Source: Schistocephalus solidus (Eukaryota > Platyhelminthes > Cestoda > Diphyllobothriidea > Diphyllobothriidae). Taken from it: a DNA stretch of 64,000 nt. Location: NCBI GenBank assembly GCA_017591395.1, contig WEDG01000794.1:62001-126000 (forward strand), given 5' to 3'. Shown here piece after piece: positions 49,001 through 62,500 of the stretch. Below the pieces are notes generated by a model. The model was not told the origin of the DNA and searched no databases. It saw nothing but the letters and a program-made list of their open reading frames with translations. The translations under genes were made by a program, and so were the position numbers. Positions within the stretch are counted from its first letter, which is position 1. Each line of letters opens with the position of its first letter.

Positions 49001-51583
49001 GGACAGTACGCTTTTTCTCTCATGAGAATTCATAGTGGAAATTTTGAACCACATGAGATGCGGACAAATCCCGGGAACATAAACACTCAGAAGATTACTA
49101 ACGAGTTTAATCCTACCCGCGAGAAGATAACACCGGTCTACATCGTTAGGGCGATTGTCTAAGGTGAGGATGCCTTGTATGGTCACCTGAACCGGATACG
49201 GGAATTGGAATCACCCCACCCGCTTTAAATAGATGACCTTGCGGTAAATTTCTGGAAGGGTAGATAGTCCCATGTCTTAACCCTAACACTAGCCCTATCA
49301 CATAACTAAACTGTAATCTTAACCTTTAAACTAGCCTTACCCTTTACATTAACACAAAACCAAACCTTAGCCCTTAGCATGATCCTTAACCCAACCTTAA
49401 CTCTGACCTTCACCCTAACCTTAAACCCAACTGTAAACTTACGCCTAACCCTCACCTTAGTCCTAAACATAAGCTCCCCAAAATTTGGAACAAATCCACT
49501 TTTATTGATGGGGGTTCTCGTTCCCATGTCAGCACATATTTCCCCCCTCCCTGAAAAGCAACGTTGGCCTTTGGTTTTTCGCTATCGCTGGCGTTTACGA
49601 TAGATGCCTGTAATCGATGGAAACCCCAACCAACCAAGACTGCACCGACTGTCCTCTTCCTACTATGGAGTTTTAGCTCATGCGCCATTAGCTTTTATGC
49701 CCAAAGGTGCTTCCGGGATTTTGATCTTTCCTAGCAAGATCAGCAGTTCAAACTGTGCTGGAGGAAAAGAATCTGCGTGACGGGAGAAGCATGTAGCGCA
49801 AGGGCTGTTGCCGACAGCCAACATTTCTGTCCGACGGCCTTGTTCAAGACCCGCTCTCTCAAGGTCATTCACTTTCGCAGTTAGTGCTTCCAGACTCACT
49901 GACCGACTTCCACTCAGACACGCACGTGCGTCCAGAGCGTCGCGACGGCCAAGCACCCCTTGAATGCGCCAACCCTCAGCTGATGCACCAATGGACACGA
50001 CAACCCCAGACACGACACTCCTCGCGTAATGCAACACACCAATTGGACGGCCCTCGAATTTGCTCCATTACCGATGCATCATGGGCCACTAGACATGACA
50101 CCCCTCAGGTAATGCAACACACCAATTGGACAGCACTCGAATTTGGGCCATTGCCAATGGGCCACTAGACACGACAACCCTCAGGTAATGCAACACACCA
50201 ATTAGACACCACTCGAATTTGCTCCATTTACATTTGCCATCACTGTCTCACTCGGACTGGACACGGAAAACACTAGCCCTGGCTTTGCTAGTGGCACTAC
50301 GACTGGTGCCTTCGGTCGTTTCCTACAACTTGGGATATAGCCGGGTGATTGTAGTGCTCTGAGCACAAACAGTGCTTAGATGCTGCAGGGTTGCCATTCT
50401 CATAACGAGATTGCATTGCGTACTCGTAATACCCTCAACTACAGCTTGGGTTGAAGGAAATGTAGTGAACAGTATCTCCCATCAATGGACATATGGAAGT
50501 ACAAATAATCAGTAATTTTGTATGCGATTAGGCGCACAAATAAAAATCTTATCAAAACCCGTCAACGGTCCTTTGAAAATTGGCAGAATGCACAGCCAGG
50601 GCCTAGATTGGCCGAGGAGCTGGCAAGAATCCGATTAGAGTAAAGCATAAATTTCCGGAGGTTCGCATGGTCTAACAAATCAACGCACAGCGAAATGCTT
50701 GTGAACGTCTTGTGCATGTCCGAGTCAGCCAATTAGCGGACCGCACCGGCATGCGAAGTCTACGTGCACAATTGCGCCAAGGTCCACCGTATCAGGCTAA
50801 GCTGGAGGCTAACCAGTTAGGACGGTGATAATTGTCGACTATGGATGGCCACGATCCGGGCGAATGGCTGCATAAAGCTCGCTCTTGATTGCTTCTGGTA
50901 ACTTAACAGGCACTGTTATCCTATTTTTGCTGAATCCTTACCACCAAAAAGGAACATTAGATGATTTTCATATTACTACCCCTTCCACTTCCGTAAACTG
51001 CTTTTTCGTAAGTAAAATCCTAAAGCAACCACCACAGGGAATTCCTAATGTGAAGCGACGCAGCACTTTTTGCGGCATAACTAGTGCCGCTTGAAAGTAT
51101 GTTAATGTATCTAATCAGTTGTGAACAGCAAAAGAAAAGCTACCTGCTGGACACCCCAATAGGGCAGTTCGGATTCGTCAACGGGATTAACTTCAAGGCG
51201 GATTTTGAATATCGGTCCGATGCCTCGGAGACTAATCTGCATACGAAAAAGTAGGAGTCAGAACGTTGATGCTGTTGAAAATTTACTGGTGGAGGAGTTT
51301 GTACGGAGTGAAAACCAATGTGCTACCTTGAACTCGTCCACATTGCCAGCACGAAAAAGTCCCTTCTCGCTGCCACTTGCGCCAAGAATGATCGGTCCGG
51401 AACAACCATCCACTCCATAAACGACCAAAACGACAAGGGAATTGTAAGCTGACTCGGAAGTGAAGATCTGAACCTTCCAGTCTGAGTCTGTGGTGAAGCG
51501 ATATGAGTAAAGCAGTTTGAAATTGCACTAATACTGAATTAAGGAGGATTAAAAACGAAAACGTGCTCGGTGAGTGCCCCTTA

Positions 51584-51665
<82 letters not shown>

Positions 51666-53478
51666 GATAGTGTGGGGCTCACCGATCTGCTTAAGGAACA
51701 TGTATGTTCCGTTAAGCCCTGGAGCTCAGACTAGAGCCCTCGCAGGCGGTCACATAGCGACGTATAGCATATCATGAAATTGAACCGACAAAGACAAGGG
51801 AGACCGGAATGGCCATTTCTGGCTTATTAGCCGTCATCAGCCAGTCATACCAAATCTCGAGTGTGGCACACCTGGGATTCGAACCCGCGACCTTTGGTAT
51901 TTAAGTCGAACGCTCTACCATTGAGCCACGGGCTCGTTGTGTTTGTCAGTTGTGATCGGGAATATGATGATAGTGTGGGGCTCACCGATCTGTTTGAGGA
52001 ACATGTATGTTCCGTTGTGCCCTGGAGCTCAGACTAGAGCCCTCGCAGGCGGTCGCATAGCGACGTATAGCATATGATGAAATTGAACCGACAAAGACAA
52101 GGGAGACCGGAATGGCCATTTCTGGCTTATTAGCCGTCATCAGCCAGTCATACCCAATCTCAAGTGTGGCACACCTGGGATTCGAACCCGCGACCTTTGG
52201 TATTTGAGTCGAACGCTCTACCATTGAGCCACGGGCTCGTTGTTTTTGTTTGTTGTGATCGGGAATATGATGATAGTGTGGGGCTCACCGATCTGCTTAA
52301 GGAACATGTATGTTCCGCTGTGCCCTGGAGCTCAGACTAGAGCCCTCGCAGGCGGTCGCATAGTGACGTATAGCATATGATGAAATTGAACCGACAAAGA
52401 CAAGGGAGACCGGAATGGCCATTTCTGGCTTATTAGCCGTCATCAGCCAGTCATACCCAATCTCAAGTGTGGCACACCTGGGATTCGAACCCGCGACCTT
52501 TGGTATTAGAGTCGAACGATCTACCATTGAGCCACGGGCTCGTTGTTTTTTTGTTTTTGCGACCGCCTGCGAGGGCTCTAGTCTGAGCTCCAGGGCACAA
52601 CGGAACATACATGTTCCTTAAGCAGATCGGTGAGCCCCACACTATCATCATATTCCGGATCACAACCGACAAAAACAACGAGCCCGTGGCTCAATGATAG
52701 AGCGTTCGACTCAAATACCAAAGGTCGCGGGTTCGAATCCCAGGTGCGCCGCACTTGGGATTGGGTATGACTGGCTGATGACGGCTAATATGCCAGAAAT
52801 GGCCATTCCGGTCTCCCTTGTCTTTGTCGGTTGCATTCCATCATATGCTACACGTCGCTATGCGACCGCCTGCGAGGGCTCTAGTCTGAGCTCCAGGGCA
52901 CAACGGAACATGCATGTTCCTTAAGCAGATCGGTGAGCCCCACACTATCATCACGTTCATCATCTCCTGAAGAAGACGAAGAAGAAGAGGGGGCGAGTTC
53001 ATGGACCAAATTGTATTTATACTGACGTTTCGAAAGCCTTCTCGCTTCCATCATCAGAGTAAAGTGCTTGCTTCTCCTGGTGGTCTTGAGTTAGTCAGTC
53101 TTGCCGCGTGCCTCATATTATATCCAGGGTGGACGCGTGAACTTTGACCTGCCCGATCGCCGCTGACTTCCTTAGACCTCCCCGAGGTTGAACGCCGGCG
53201 GGCTCGCGTGACTGCTGTCCCCTTTGGAGCCGTCGTAGGTTTAGGCAAGGCAGCGTGCCTGTTGGCCTCCCCCACGTCAATCGTGGGGGAGCAGTTGTCG
53301 CTGCTCTCGTGAGTTGTTATCCGTTTTACGGGCGCATTCGTGAGGCAGTGTTTGACTTTGGTCATGTGACCTTCGGCCGCCACCCCGCTTTTCCGTTAGC
53401 CTGGGCTCTCTGTTCCGTGTGCTCGTTTGCCTTATTGGCCCTGGCCGAACTGATCCGAGCCATGTACGAAGCGCCAGT

Positions 53479-53532
<54 letters not shown>

Positions 53533-56500
53533 CAGTCTCCCTTCCAGTCTCCATTCCAGTCTCCCTTGTCTTTGTCGGTCAAGTTATTCTGCCTATATAC
53601 ATAGCTGCCTTACGGCTGCTGGCGGGCTTGAGAGTTAGCCCCAAGGCAGAACGGGACGAGTGAGTCCTGTAACCGATCGGTGAGCGCCCCATTACCAATA
53701 TATATATATATATGAAGAAAGAAGGCTCGTCGGAAAATCGATGTTTTCTCGGGAATTTTCAAGCTGGTTACACCAACCCGTCATCAGACGAAATGAGAAG
53801 TGAGAGTTGGGATTGTCACGCTGGAGGGTTTAAGGGCACAGAGGTAACATCGACAGACTGACGCCATGGGGGGTTGGGGGGCCGTGAATCCTGTTACGAT
53901 AGCTGTCGCATGTAAGGGGAGGGGTGCTAGAGTTTTGATAAGTCACGTGGTGGGAGATGCAGAGTCAGTGAGTTTACACTTGGCTGGGCACGGATAAGCA
54001 GTTGTTGATTTTAAGATGGGCGCATGTCAGTGGACCGTGCACACAGACCTTCGTAATGCGCATCCAGATCGACTTGGCGGTTGATACTATTTGTGCCGAA
54101 GTGCCAAGCTTCGAGGAATTCGCGTGCCTGTTTGGTGCTAGCCATGGCGACCACTTCAGTTCCCTCCAAATTGAAGCGGTGGTCGCAATCAACGGCGTGC
54201 GTAAACACGAGAGACAAGGGATCGCATCGGCGGATGGCCAGTTTGTGTTCGTTTATGCGGGTCACGAGTCGTCGGCCTGTATGGCCTACGTAAGCGCAAG
54301 AGCAATTCGCACATGGAATGCGGTAAATAACATTGGTTTATCGCTCTTGGGTACGGGATCTTAAACACGTGATAATGCTGCCCGCAGGGAGGACGCTGGC
54401 TTGTGAGCGATGCAGATACAAAATCAGTCTAATTATCGGGCGATCGTTTTCGAAATGCCCTGTATGTATGGCAATGAAACGAAATACCTCGGTACTACTT
54501 CTCCATAAGAGCTCTGATATTGTGGTTGCCTGTGACTTCGGAGACAGTTTTTCACAAAGCTCATCGGATATCCGTTAGATCGGAATAGTTGGTATAAATA
54601 GGCAAGTTCTTTTTTAAGTAGATACTCGCTGTTACAGTACCGGAAGGTGCGGTGAAAAAGAGCTCGAACGCAGCTTCGTTTGTGGGCAGCAGGATGATTG
54701 CTCCCATAGTTCAGGATTATTTCGGTACGTGAGTCTTTTCTGTGGACGCTGGTTGCGAGCTTGCCATCACTCAATCTTTGCACCGTGACGTCGAGAAACG
54801 GGAGGATGTCGCCTGTTGCTCCTTCGCGGGTGAATCGTATAGCAGGGAAGTCACCATGAAGACTTTCATGCAGCCGTTCCACTTCGCAGTTGTTAATGAC
54901 CACGAAGGTATCATCTACGTAGCGAAGCCACATTTTCGGCCTGAGGTTTTGAATCACAGCTTCTAGACGTTGTAAGACTAGCTCGGCAAGTAGCCCCGAT
55001 ATCGGTGAACCCATTGGAGTACCCTTGACCTGTTGGTAATGCTTACCGTCGAATTGACAATAATTTTTAAGGCAGAGCCAGAGCATGTCTAAAACGTGCT
55101 GCGTTGGAATGTCTATTGGCGTTTCTTCTAGACGTCGAGCTACGCTCTCAATTGCCAGGTTATGTGGTATTGAGGAAAAAAGAGCAACCACATCAAACGA
55201 TAGAATGCATTCATCAGGATTTTCATTAAGACCTTGAATTCTTTGAAGAAAATCATGCGAGTTGCTGATGCTGTACTGTGAACCATTACTTAGGTGCTCA
55301 AGGCGTTTGTATAACCACTTGGCAAGGTTATAAGTAGGCGATCCAATGAGTGGCACTATGATCCTCAATGGTGCGTCCGCTTTGTGAATCTTTGGAAGAC
55401 CATAGGCACGTGCAATGCGCGGATCATTGAGAATTAGAAATGTAGAGTCCGCGGGGCTTATATATATATATATATATATATATAGCGCCACATAAAATAC
55501 ATAAGCAACACGCTAAGGGTAAAACAGGCCACTGCAGTGTACTGTGAGAAAACAGAAAAATCGGCCTTTAAATGCCTACGCGAACACCTGTGGACAGAAA
55601 AGAAGCAAAATCACTAGTTTTAGGTAGCCATGCATGCACTGGAAACTGGACACAAATTTGCATGGGACAAAACGTGCACTGTCCATCTCTGCGCATCTAA
55701 AAAAGACCGATAATCTGTGGAAGCCATTCACCCCGACCAGTGGCGCATTAATCGTCACAGCGCATTGGATGCCTTGTACAGCAATCTCAAAGAAAACTGG
55801 AAAGGCGGCAGCAAATCCAGCCACAGTGCAAACTATTGGCAGGAATGAATATGCAATATAATTTTTTCATAGGTTGTATATCACAACAGAATACGAAAAA
55901 GACAATAGTTAGTCAGAATCAGTCGCTAAAGTTATCTTTGCTGTGTTTGGTTTAACATGAAAGGTAGCATCCATTGTGAGTTATCGGGGCCTGGAAGTAC
56001 CATCAGCGCACATGCATATTGCAAACAACTGGATCATATACATGAAAAATAACTTCGAAAGTACCCTGCTTCAGTAAACATAGAAGGTACTTTTTTCCAG
56101 TCTGACAATGCAAGGCCACATGCCGTAAACAAAAATATCAGATAATTGGGATGGGAGGTTTTCCTAAATCCTTCATGTACATATGACTTAGCACTTTCGG
56201 AATTCCATCTGTTCCGATTACTAGAATTCCTGATCTGAGAGGAAGTTAGAAACAGTCTTTTAAACATTTTTCTGCAAAATAGGTAGATTGCTTGGAACGT
56301 AATATCAAAAAATTTCTTCCAGTGGGTTACTTGCACTGAAAACGATGATGGCTAGATTATTGATTAAAACGGTTCAGATAAATGCTGTGTATATTCGTTC
56401 TTATAATCTGGTAAAACCTAGTTACTTCCTAAAAATCCTTATATACCAAAGTGGGCTTTTTTTGAAGCTGTTAAACACGTCAGACGAGGGCGATTCACCT

Positions 56501-59500
56501 TTTAATTTGGTGAGCCTCGAGGGGTCCTGTTGGCCTCATTTTCCGTCGTGTGCTAATCATGCACCAAAAACACCGATAATGTTAACTTAGTTGTTTTAAT
56601 GTGCGAAATTCTATCACGGGGCCGTCAGCCCACGCTCCAAAGTCTGCGATTTGAAGTATTAAATGACACAGGCGGCGGGGGTGTGACAGTTTGGTCAAAT
56701 TTCGGAGTAGTACAAGTACCAGAACTACGGCACTTTCGAAGGCACCTGGATATCTTCACAGCCTCGTCAAGCGCTGCCTCCGTGCAGGCCTACGGAAAAC
56801 AAGCAAAGGAGAGCCGTCAATACCCTGGCATGCTCTTCCGCATATAAAGAGAGTGTCAGAAGCCACGGAACGTATTGACAACGAGTTCGACATGGGTATG
56901 GCCCATCGTCCAACAACTCCCACGCGTAGCAGAATCATGCAAGAGAAGGACCAACTGGATGCATTTGAGTAATCTGGTATAGTTTATCAAATCCCATGCC
57001 GCAATTATCCTCGCCAATATACAAGTCAGACTGGGCGATGACATGTCCCGTGAATAATCAAGCTCAAACGGACTGTTCGGAGAGGCAACCCATTATCTCA
57101 GGGCCCTTCTCACGCCCTGGAGGAAGGCCACGATGGAAACTTGGGGAGCACGCGGATAGTCACAAAGGAAATCCTGGAGGCCTGGGTGTCTGCCGCCGAC
57201 TCCATCAACGGGCACTTTGATGTGTCCCTCTACTATCACGTGCTATGCTCACACGGCCAAGAGGCGCGGCCCAGTTCCCAGCCAAGGACGCAAGCCGTCA
57301 CCACGTTGTGAAACGGCGTGGGCCAAGCCTTATCGCGGACACCATCGCCTTCCCCCACCCCCCACCCCCTACCACGCCTTCTGTCTGTTTGATCCTTAAA
57401 ACTGCCCATTTGTTGTTGAAATCTCACAATATCCAGTGATGGCCACCTGCACGAGTCCGAAAGCGCAGGCGAAGACACCAATTGGCCCACTGACCGCGCA
57501 TTCATCTTCTTTGCACGTACTAGCCTTGTTCATAGACCACGCTGAATGACTGCTTGGCCTCCACTACACAACCAGCCAGCTAAGACACTGGCCTGAGCAG
57601 AATGGAATGCATGCAAGCCGGCCAGAGGTAGCGAAGCACCACTCCCATGTGGCACTCTGATTAATTATTTATTGAATCCTGCTTCAACCATGACTCCATC
57701 TGTTTGCCAAAGAGGCCTTCCAGGCAATGGTTTTTGCCGGTAGAGTTAGGTAAGCGACTGGTGTGCATAGATTTGCAGTCTACAACTGAAGATGGTCTAT
57801 CGAAATAAAAATACTGGCTACCATAAGTGAACTCACCACACATTTTCTGACTTTTCGACTAATCATGGCTACGGACAAACAGTCTTCAAATTCGAGATCA
57901 ATGTAAACTAGCAAAAGATTTTGATGTAAACCTGATAGTAGCACGTCTTTCATAGCGTCTAAAAGATAGAATATTAAAGTCGCTGCGAACTTCAAACTGA
58001 CATCAACACCACCACGACGAGTTACATTATTATTATTATTATTATAATTTAACTTAAACAACATTGTAAATTATATATATAATCGGTGGGGTCATTTTGG
58101 AGGGAAAAACATCTTTAACTTGACTAAATGCAAATTAGTTTTGCAGACCAGTCTGTCACTCCGTATGGCCCTCGAAGCTTTAATAAAAAAGGTTTGATAC
58201 AAATTCTGTCCCACAGCAATCTTTCTTAGCAATTGAAGCACTGGAATCTTCTATCTATGATCCTGCGCTTTCTCGCTTCCGGTTGTACGTACTATTCTAG
58301 TTCCAACTAAGCCAATACATACATTACTGACTTCAGTGACAAGCGTCGTTTTCTAGGATCACCGCATTTTACTTGATTAATGATTCCCAGCATAGGGTTG
58401 GTTTTGCTCAGAGCCTAACTATGTCAAACTTTTGTGCACCTTATAATTGAGCCAACATGCCGTCATCTCCCTAATAAATAGCTAAAAATATCTTCCTAAG
58501 GTTATAACTTGCTTCAATTTCTGGAGTCTATCAACCAGGTATCCGTTTATCCCGCAGATTGTTACAATAATTTTTAGGATATGAAAAAAATGGATAATTC
58601 AGCTTTTATGTGCGAACAAAAGTATCATTTAATATTTTTTACATGTAAAGTTAGTAGGGGGTCAAAACTACATATCAACTTTAGAATCAACGGATACATA
58701 ATCGAACTACCTTATATCGAACTACTTATATCGGTGACATCCACACGTATGTGACCAGTTAGCGAAATTGCTAGCGGATTTTAGGACACCTCAAGATAGC
58801 ATTTATTCATGTTACGTATTCGATTCTCTGCTCAGTCACACAAAGTCCGATCAGCCAGAAGTGCTGATTACAACAACCCACCACGTCCTGTCAAGATTCA
58901 TACAGAATGTTGCTATCTGTGTAAAAATTTGAAGATTTTAAGGCTAGTCACTGCACCTGCTTTCGTCTATCAACTGTACTTTGAAACTAGTCTTTTGAGA
59001 ATATTCTAGGTTCTACCTTTGTCAAACTCCTTTTCAATCGTCCCGCTTCTGCAAAAGTGTGGGCTCCCGACTTTGTCTGCCGAGGCTGGAATTCCAGAGG
59101 AAACGGAAGTCAGACCCAGACTGTTATCAGCCGTCTCTGAGAATGCCTGCTCCTGTTCTGTCCTCGTCATAAGGGAACCGTTGTCAATTGAACTGGACCG
59201 GGAAAGAGCCCGCCTTCCAGACTGAGGTGACTTACGCTGGCCATCTAGTTTTTTTTTATTTAAAAAGACAAATATTAATATTCATGCACCAAGATGGGCA
59301 ATCTATGGAAACCACTGCAAATCGTCAATTATCCACGGCCATTTCAAGGATGAACTGAAAATCATAGTAATCCAACACCAGAAATACCTGTAAAGGAATT
59401 TGACAGAAGGTATGCTTGCGATTACAACTGAAGATTTCATCAACATTTTTCAGTCAATGGCCAACCTGTCAAAATGTAACCCACTCCCTGGTGCATAGTT

Positions 59501-62500
59501 TTAGCTACCATTGCTTCCTCTGCGAAGTTTCCTTCACCGATAATGGCTTCATGAGCTACCTACTTATATCGGTGACATCCACACGTATTTAGACATATTT
59601 TTACCGGTTTACACCTCTGGCCAGCATGGAGTCCCATGCCCCTACCTTCATTTGTTCTTCCATCTCTTCTTCCTAAAGAGAATAACGCACGAGAAGGCTT
59701 TGGGTTGGTAATGGTTTATTGGACAAGACTGTTTATTAAGGGATCTATCAAACTTTGGAGAGTCTGAGGCGTCTTCCTGGTCATACCGTTCGTTGGTCAC
59801 ACGTTTAAACCACTTACATTCAACAACCTCCGGGTAGAGACAGACGCCGGCATCGTTATTCCCATCCCCCTGATTGCTAGTCGTGACAAATCCGTTGGAT
59901 AAAATGGATACAAAGAGATTTGGACGGGCGAACGATTCTAGGACGACAAATCCCCTGGCCTTGTTGCGGTGGACTCGAAAGTAGCTGAGTCCTCCACCAT
60001 CACCCTAGCAGATAAAAGAAAAGAAACTATCTTGAAGACATTAAACATGAATAAGACTGCTTTCAATTATCACTCAATTGTGAATCTCTATTCCGATGAG
60101 CAAGCGCCAGATTTTGAGAAAGTATGACAAAAGAATACCATGTTCTCGAGGCTAGACAAATTGAGCAATAATAAACATGGCATAGTATTTACTAATCATG
60201 ATTAGGGTTAGAGCATGCACAAAGGTTTAACGCAAAAAGAATGGCCTAACCACCGAGGAGTAATTGCTCCTGTTATGTCCTAATGCTTCATAGTGGCTTC
60301 CCAAACTTCGCTTGTTTGTGACAGCTCACGCAGCTACTAGCTATCACAAAAGATAACAGGTCAACAATAAATCCATAACCAGTTCATGTAGAGGTTGTTC
60401 ACTAGAGAACCATGCGGAGCCAATCACAAATGTCTCCTACGCCGGCCACATCGGCATCTACCAGTTCTTTTTCCTATGTCCTTCACGAAAGCCTCGAATT
60501 TTGGTCAATTTTTCTGCTTACTACATTTAATTGTGCGGCGACTGCTACCCTGATTTCCGTCTGCTCTGGTGGAGTTGACTGTAGGCCGAAGTCATTTACG
60601 TTGAATTTCGAGGAGCTGTACACATTTTCCCGCTTGTCCCTTAGAATTTTAGCCGAAATTCAGAAGAATATACGCAGTCTAATATCCAGTCTAATATCCA
60701 GGGTGTAAGGCACATGAGTACTTCCAAACCTCGTCCGACGTTTGTTGTGGCAATGAAAAGCACCAGCATAGAACTGTGAGGGTGTGGTAGGGTTGACATT
60801 TGTTTCTAAATAGATGGGATCTGTAAAATTGCTCAGAGGCCAACACATTTACTCCTTTAAAACGCTGCATAGGTGAAGTTAACTGCTCATAAATAAAACG
60901 AAACTGAAATTTGTTATTTTTTTCGCCAAAACTACGCAACTTCAGACAACTTCAGAGGACAGACAGAAAACGAATAAACTTAAAAAATGTGCAATTATTT
61001 TCTTCTGTTTCAGCTCACATTAGTTACTTGGTGAAGTTAATGATGGAGCGCTAAACTTCCATGATGTGTGTCTTGCTCACAGCGTAGGCTTCCGGCATAT
61101 CCTTGTTTTAACCCCGCCTACATAATCTCCTAACTTCAACAACACCATCAATGCGTTAACCTCCTGTTGCATGAATACTACCTCCCATATCGTACTTCTT
61201 CAATTTCCTCTTTTAAATCTCGCTGCAATGAAAGGTGACATTTGGTAAATTCTTGATCACTACTGTGCCAGCTGTGGGACAAAGTTGTTTATTCACCAGG
61301 ATGCTAAAGAACCCTTTACAGGCACCGACCGTTTGTTGTGGTTTATCTGCGAGGTAGTGGTCGAATCAAAGCGCATAATGCATTTGGGCGTGATGCACAG
61401 ACTAAGTGCAGGATGCAGAGGGCAGAGGGTGTGGACAACGCCATCGAGTTTAGCTTAAACCGAGACCCGCCCAGCGTTTGGCCGGAGACGCCCAAAAGCC
61501 ACAGCGAAACTACAAACCGGAAGGGGGCGAGCCCTAATCAGGATTTTAAGCTCCCTTTTTCTGATAGCTCTTTTTTTTTCAATTACTGAAGTTCTGATCT
61601 CACTTTGAGCGCTAGATTGAGCGTCCTGTTTGTATTCTGCACTGATCAATTTTACTTCAATTTCTTTTTCTTCCATTATTAGATAACACTACTGTGCAAG
61701 TCTTGAATCTCTTTTTCTATAAACATCTCGTTATCCCTGTAGATGAAACATTCTGAGTGTATTAGTGGCAACGATTGGGAGCGATTAGTGCTTTCCACAG
61801 AGGTAAAGAAAAATCGCTAGCATTCCTTGTTCGCTTACCTACTTTGTAGATTGCACTATGCTTACGCAAATTTCAAGGAAGGGTATCTATACCCGTATTC
61901 TAACCCCAACACTAATGACAGCAACCGTCTTAACCTTAACTCTAACAGTACACTGAAAACGAACCCACTCTTATCTCTCATACTAGGCTAAAACCAAAGT
62001 CTTTATTAAACCCAACCCTAAAGCTAAAATTAACGCGAACTCTAGCCAATGTACTAAACGTAATCAGCGTGTAATTTCAGGTAGCGCCACCTCTCTTATA
62101 CGGAAGGGGGTTCCTATTAACGCTTCTTACCGTTTAGTGCGCTGGTCTGCTTTGCGAGAGGGAATGAAATGTTTTATTAAGGTCAGTGCAAATAAGTATC
62201 ATATGTACTGGGAAAAAAGAGCCCCTCATCTAAACTCAGAAAGTCTCGGGGGGTTAGTCATTTTTAAACGAATTCGATGGAGCAGGAGGAGGAGACAGTG
62301 CGCCATTTCTCACCATAGGCCACAACAACGAGGTCGTCCAAAAATGGCCTGGCAATTCGGCGAACCATTACGCTGAGTAGCGGTGTCACAAATTCAATCG
62401 TCCTCCTCTTTTTCCTCCTTCGAGGTGACAGCTGAACGCCCTAGACATTACTTATTACTTTTGGTACGTTGGTTTAAGCGCTGTGCCTGTCTTTTTGTCG

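Larger units (their letters stand above)
53715..55491 (-). mobile_element. PLE copy I (RT plus GIY-YIG), 5'-truncated at (TA)n
   Basis: The best-preserved PLE in the window. A 352-codon frame (55491-54433) contains most of the RT. After a frameshift and one stop, the GIY-YIG endonuclease follows (54335-54009), then a 3' UTR and a hammerhead-like motif near 53757-53787. The 5' end begins inside a (TA)n tract (55459-55484), so the N-terminal part is absent; the first codons of the frame are just repeat. It lies antisense to nothing but in the same orientation as the PLAT gene whose intron it occupies. Confidence 0.88.

Noticed and set aside
51574..51777. Frames with IYIYIY runs here and at 53255-53638 and 55440-55491
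   Set aside because: The runs are translated (TA)n; at 55 kb only the part after the repeat is real PLE sequence.
52680..52752. Functional tRNA-Leu(CAA) gene
   Set aside because: A and B boxes and a D stem are present, but the anticodon, T and acceptor stems pair poorly, and the sequence recurs as the head of a 302-bp repeat.
51664..52953. CRISPR-like array
   Set aside because: Units are about 302 bp with tRNA-derived heads and near-identical spacers, and the genome is animal; nothing fits a CRISPR.
56034..56336. Possible extra PLAT-like exon on the minus strand
   Set aside because: Some words look PLAT-like in two different frames, but exon 57837 already joins exon 51527 in phase and the candidate has no proper donor.
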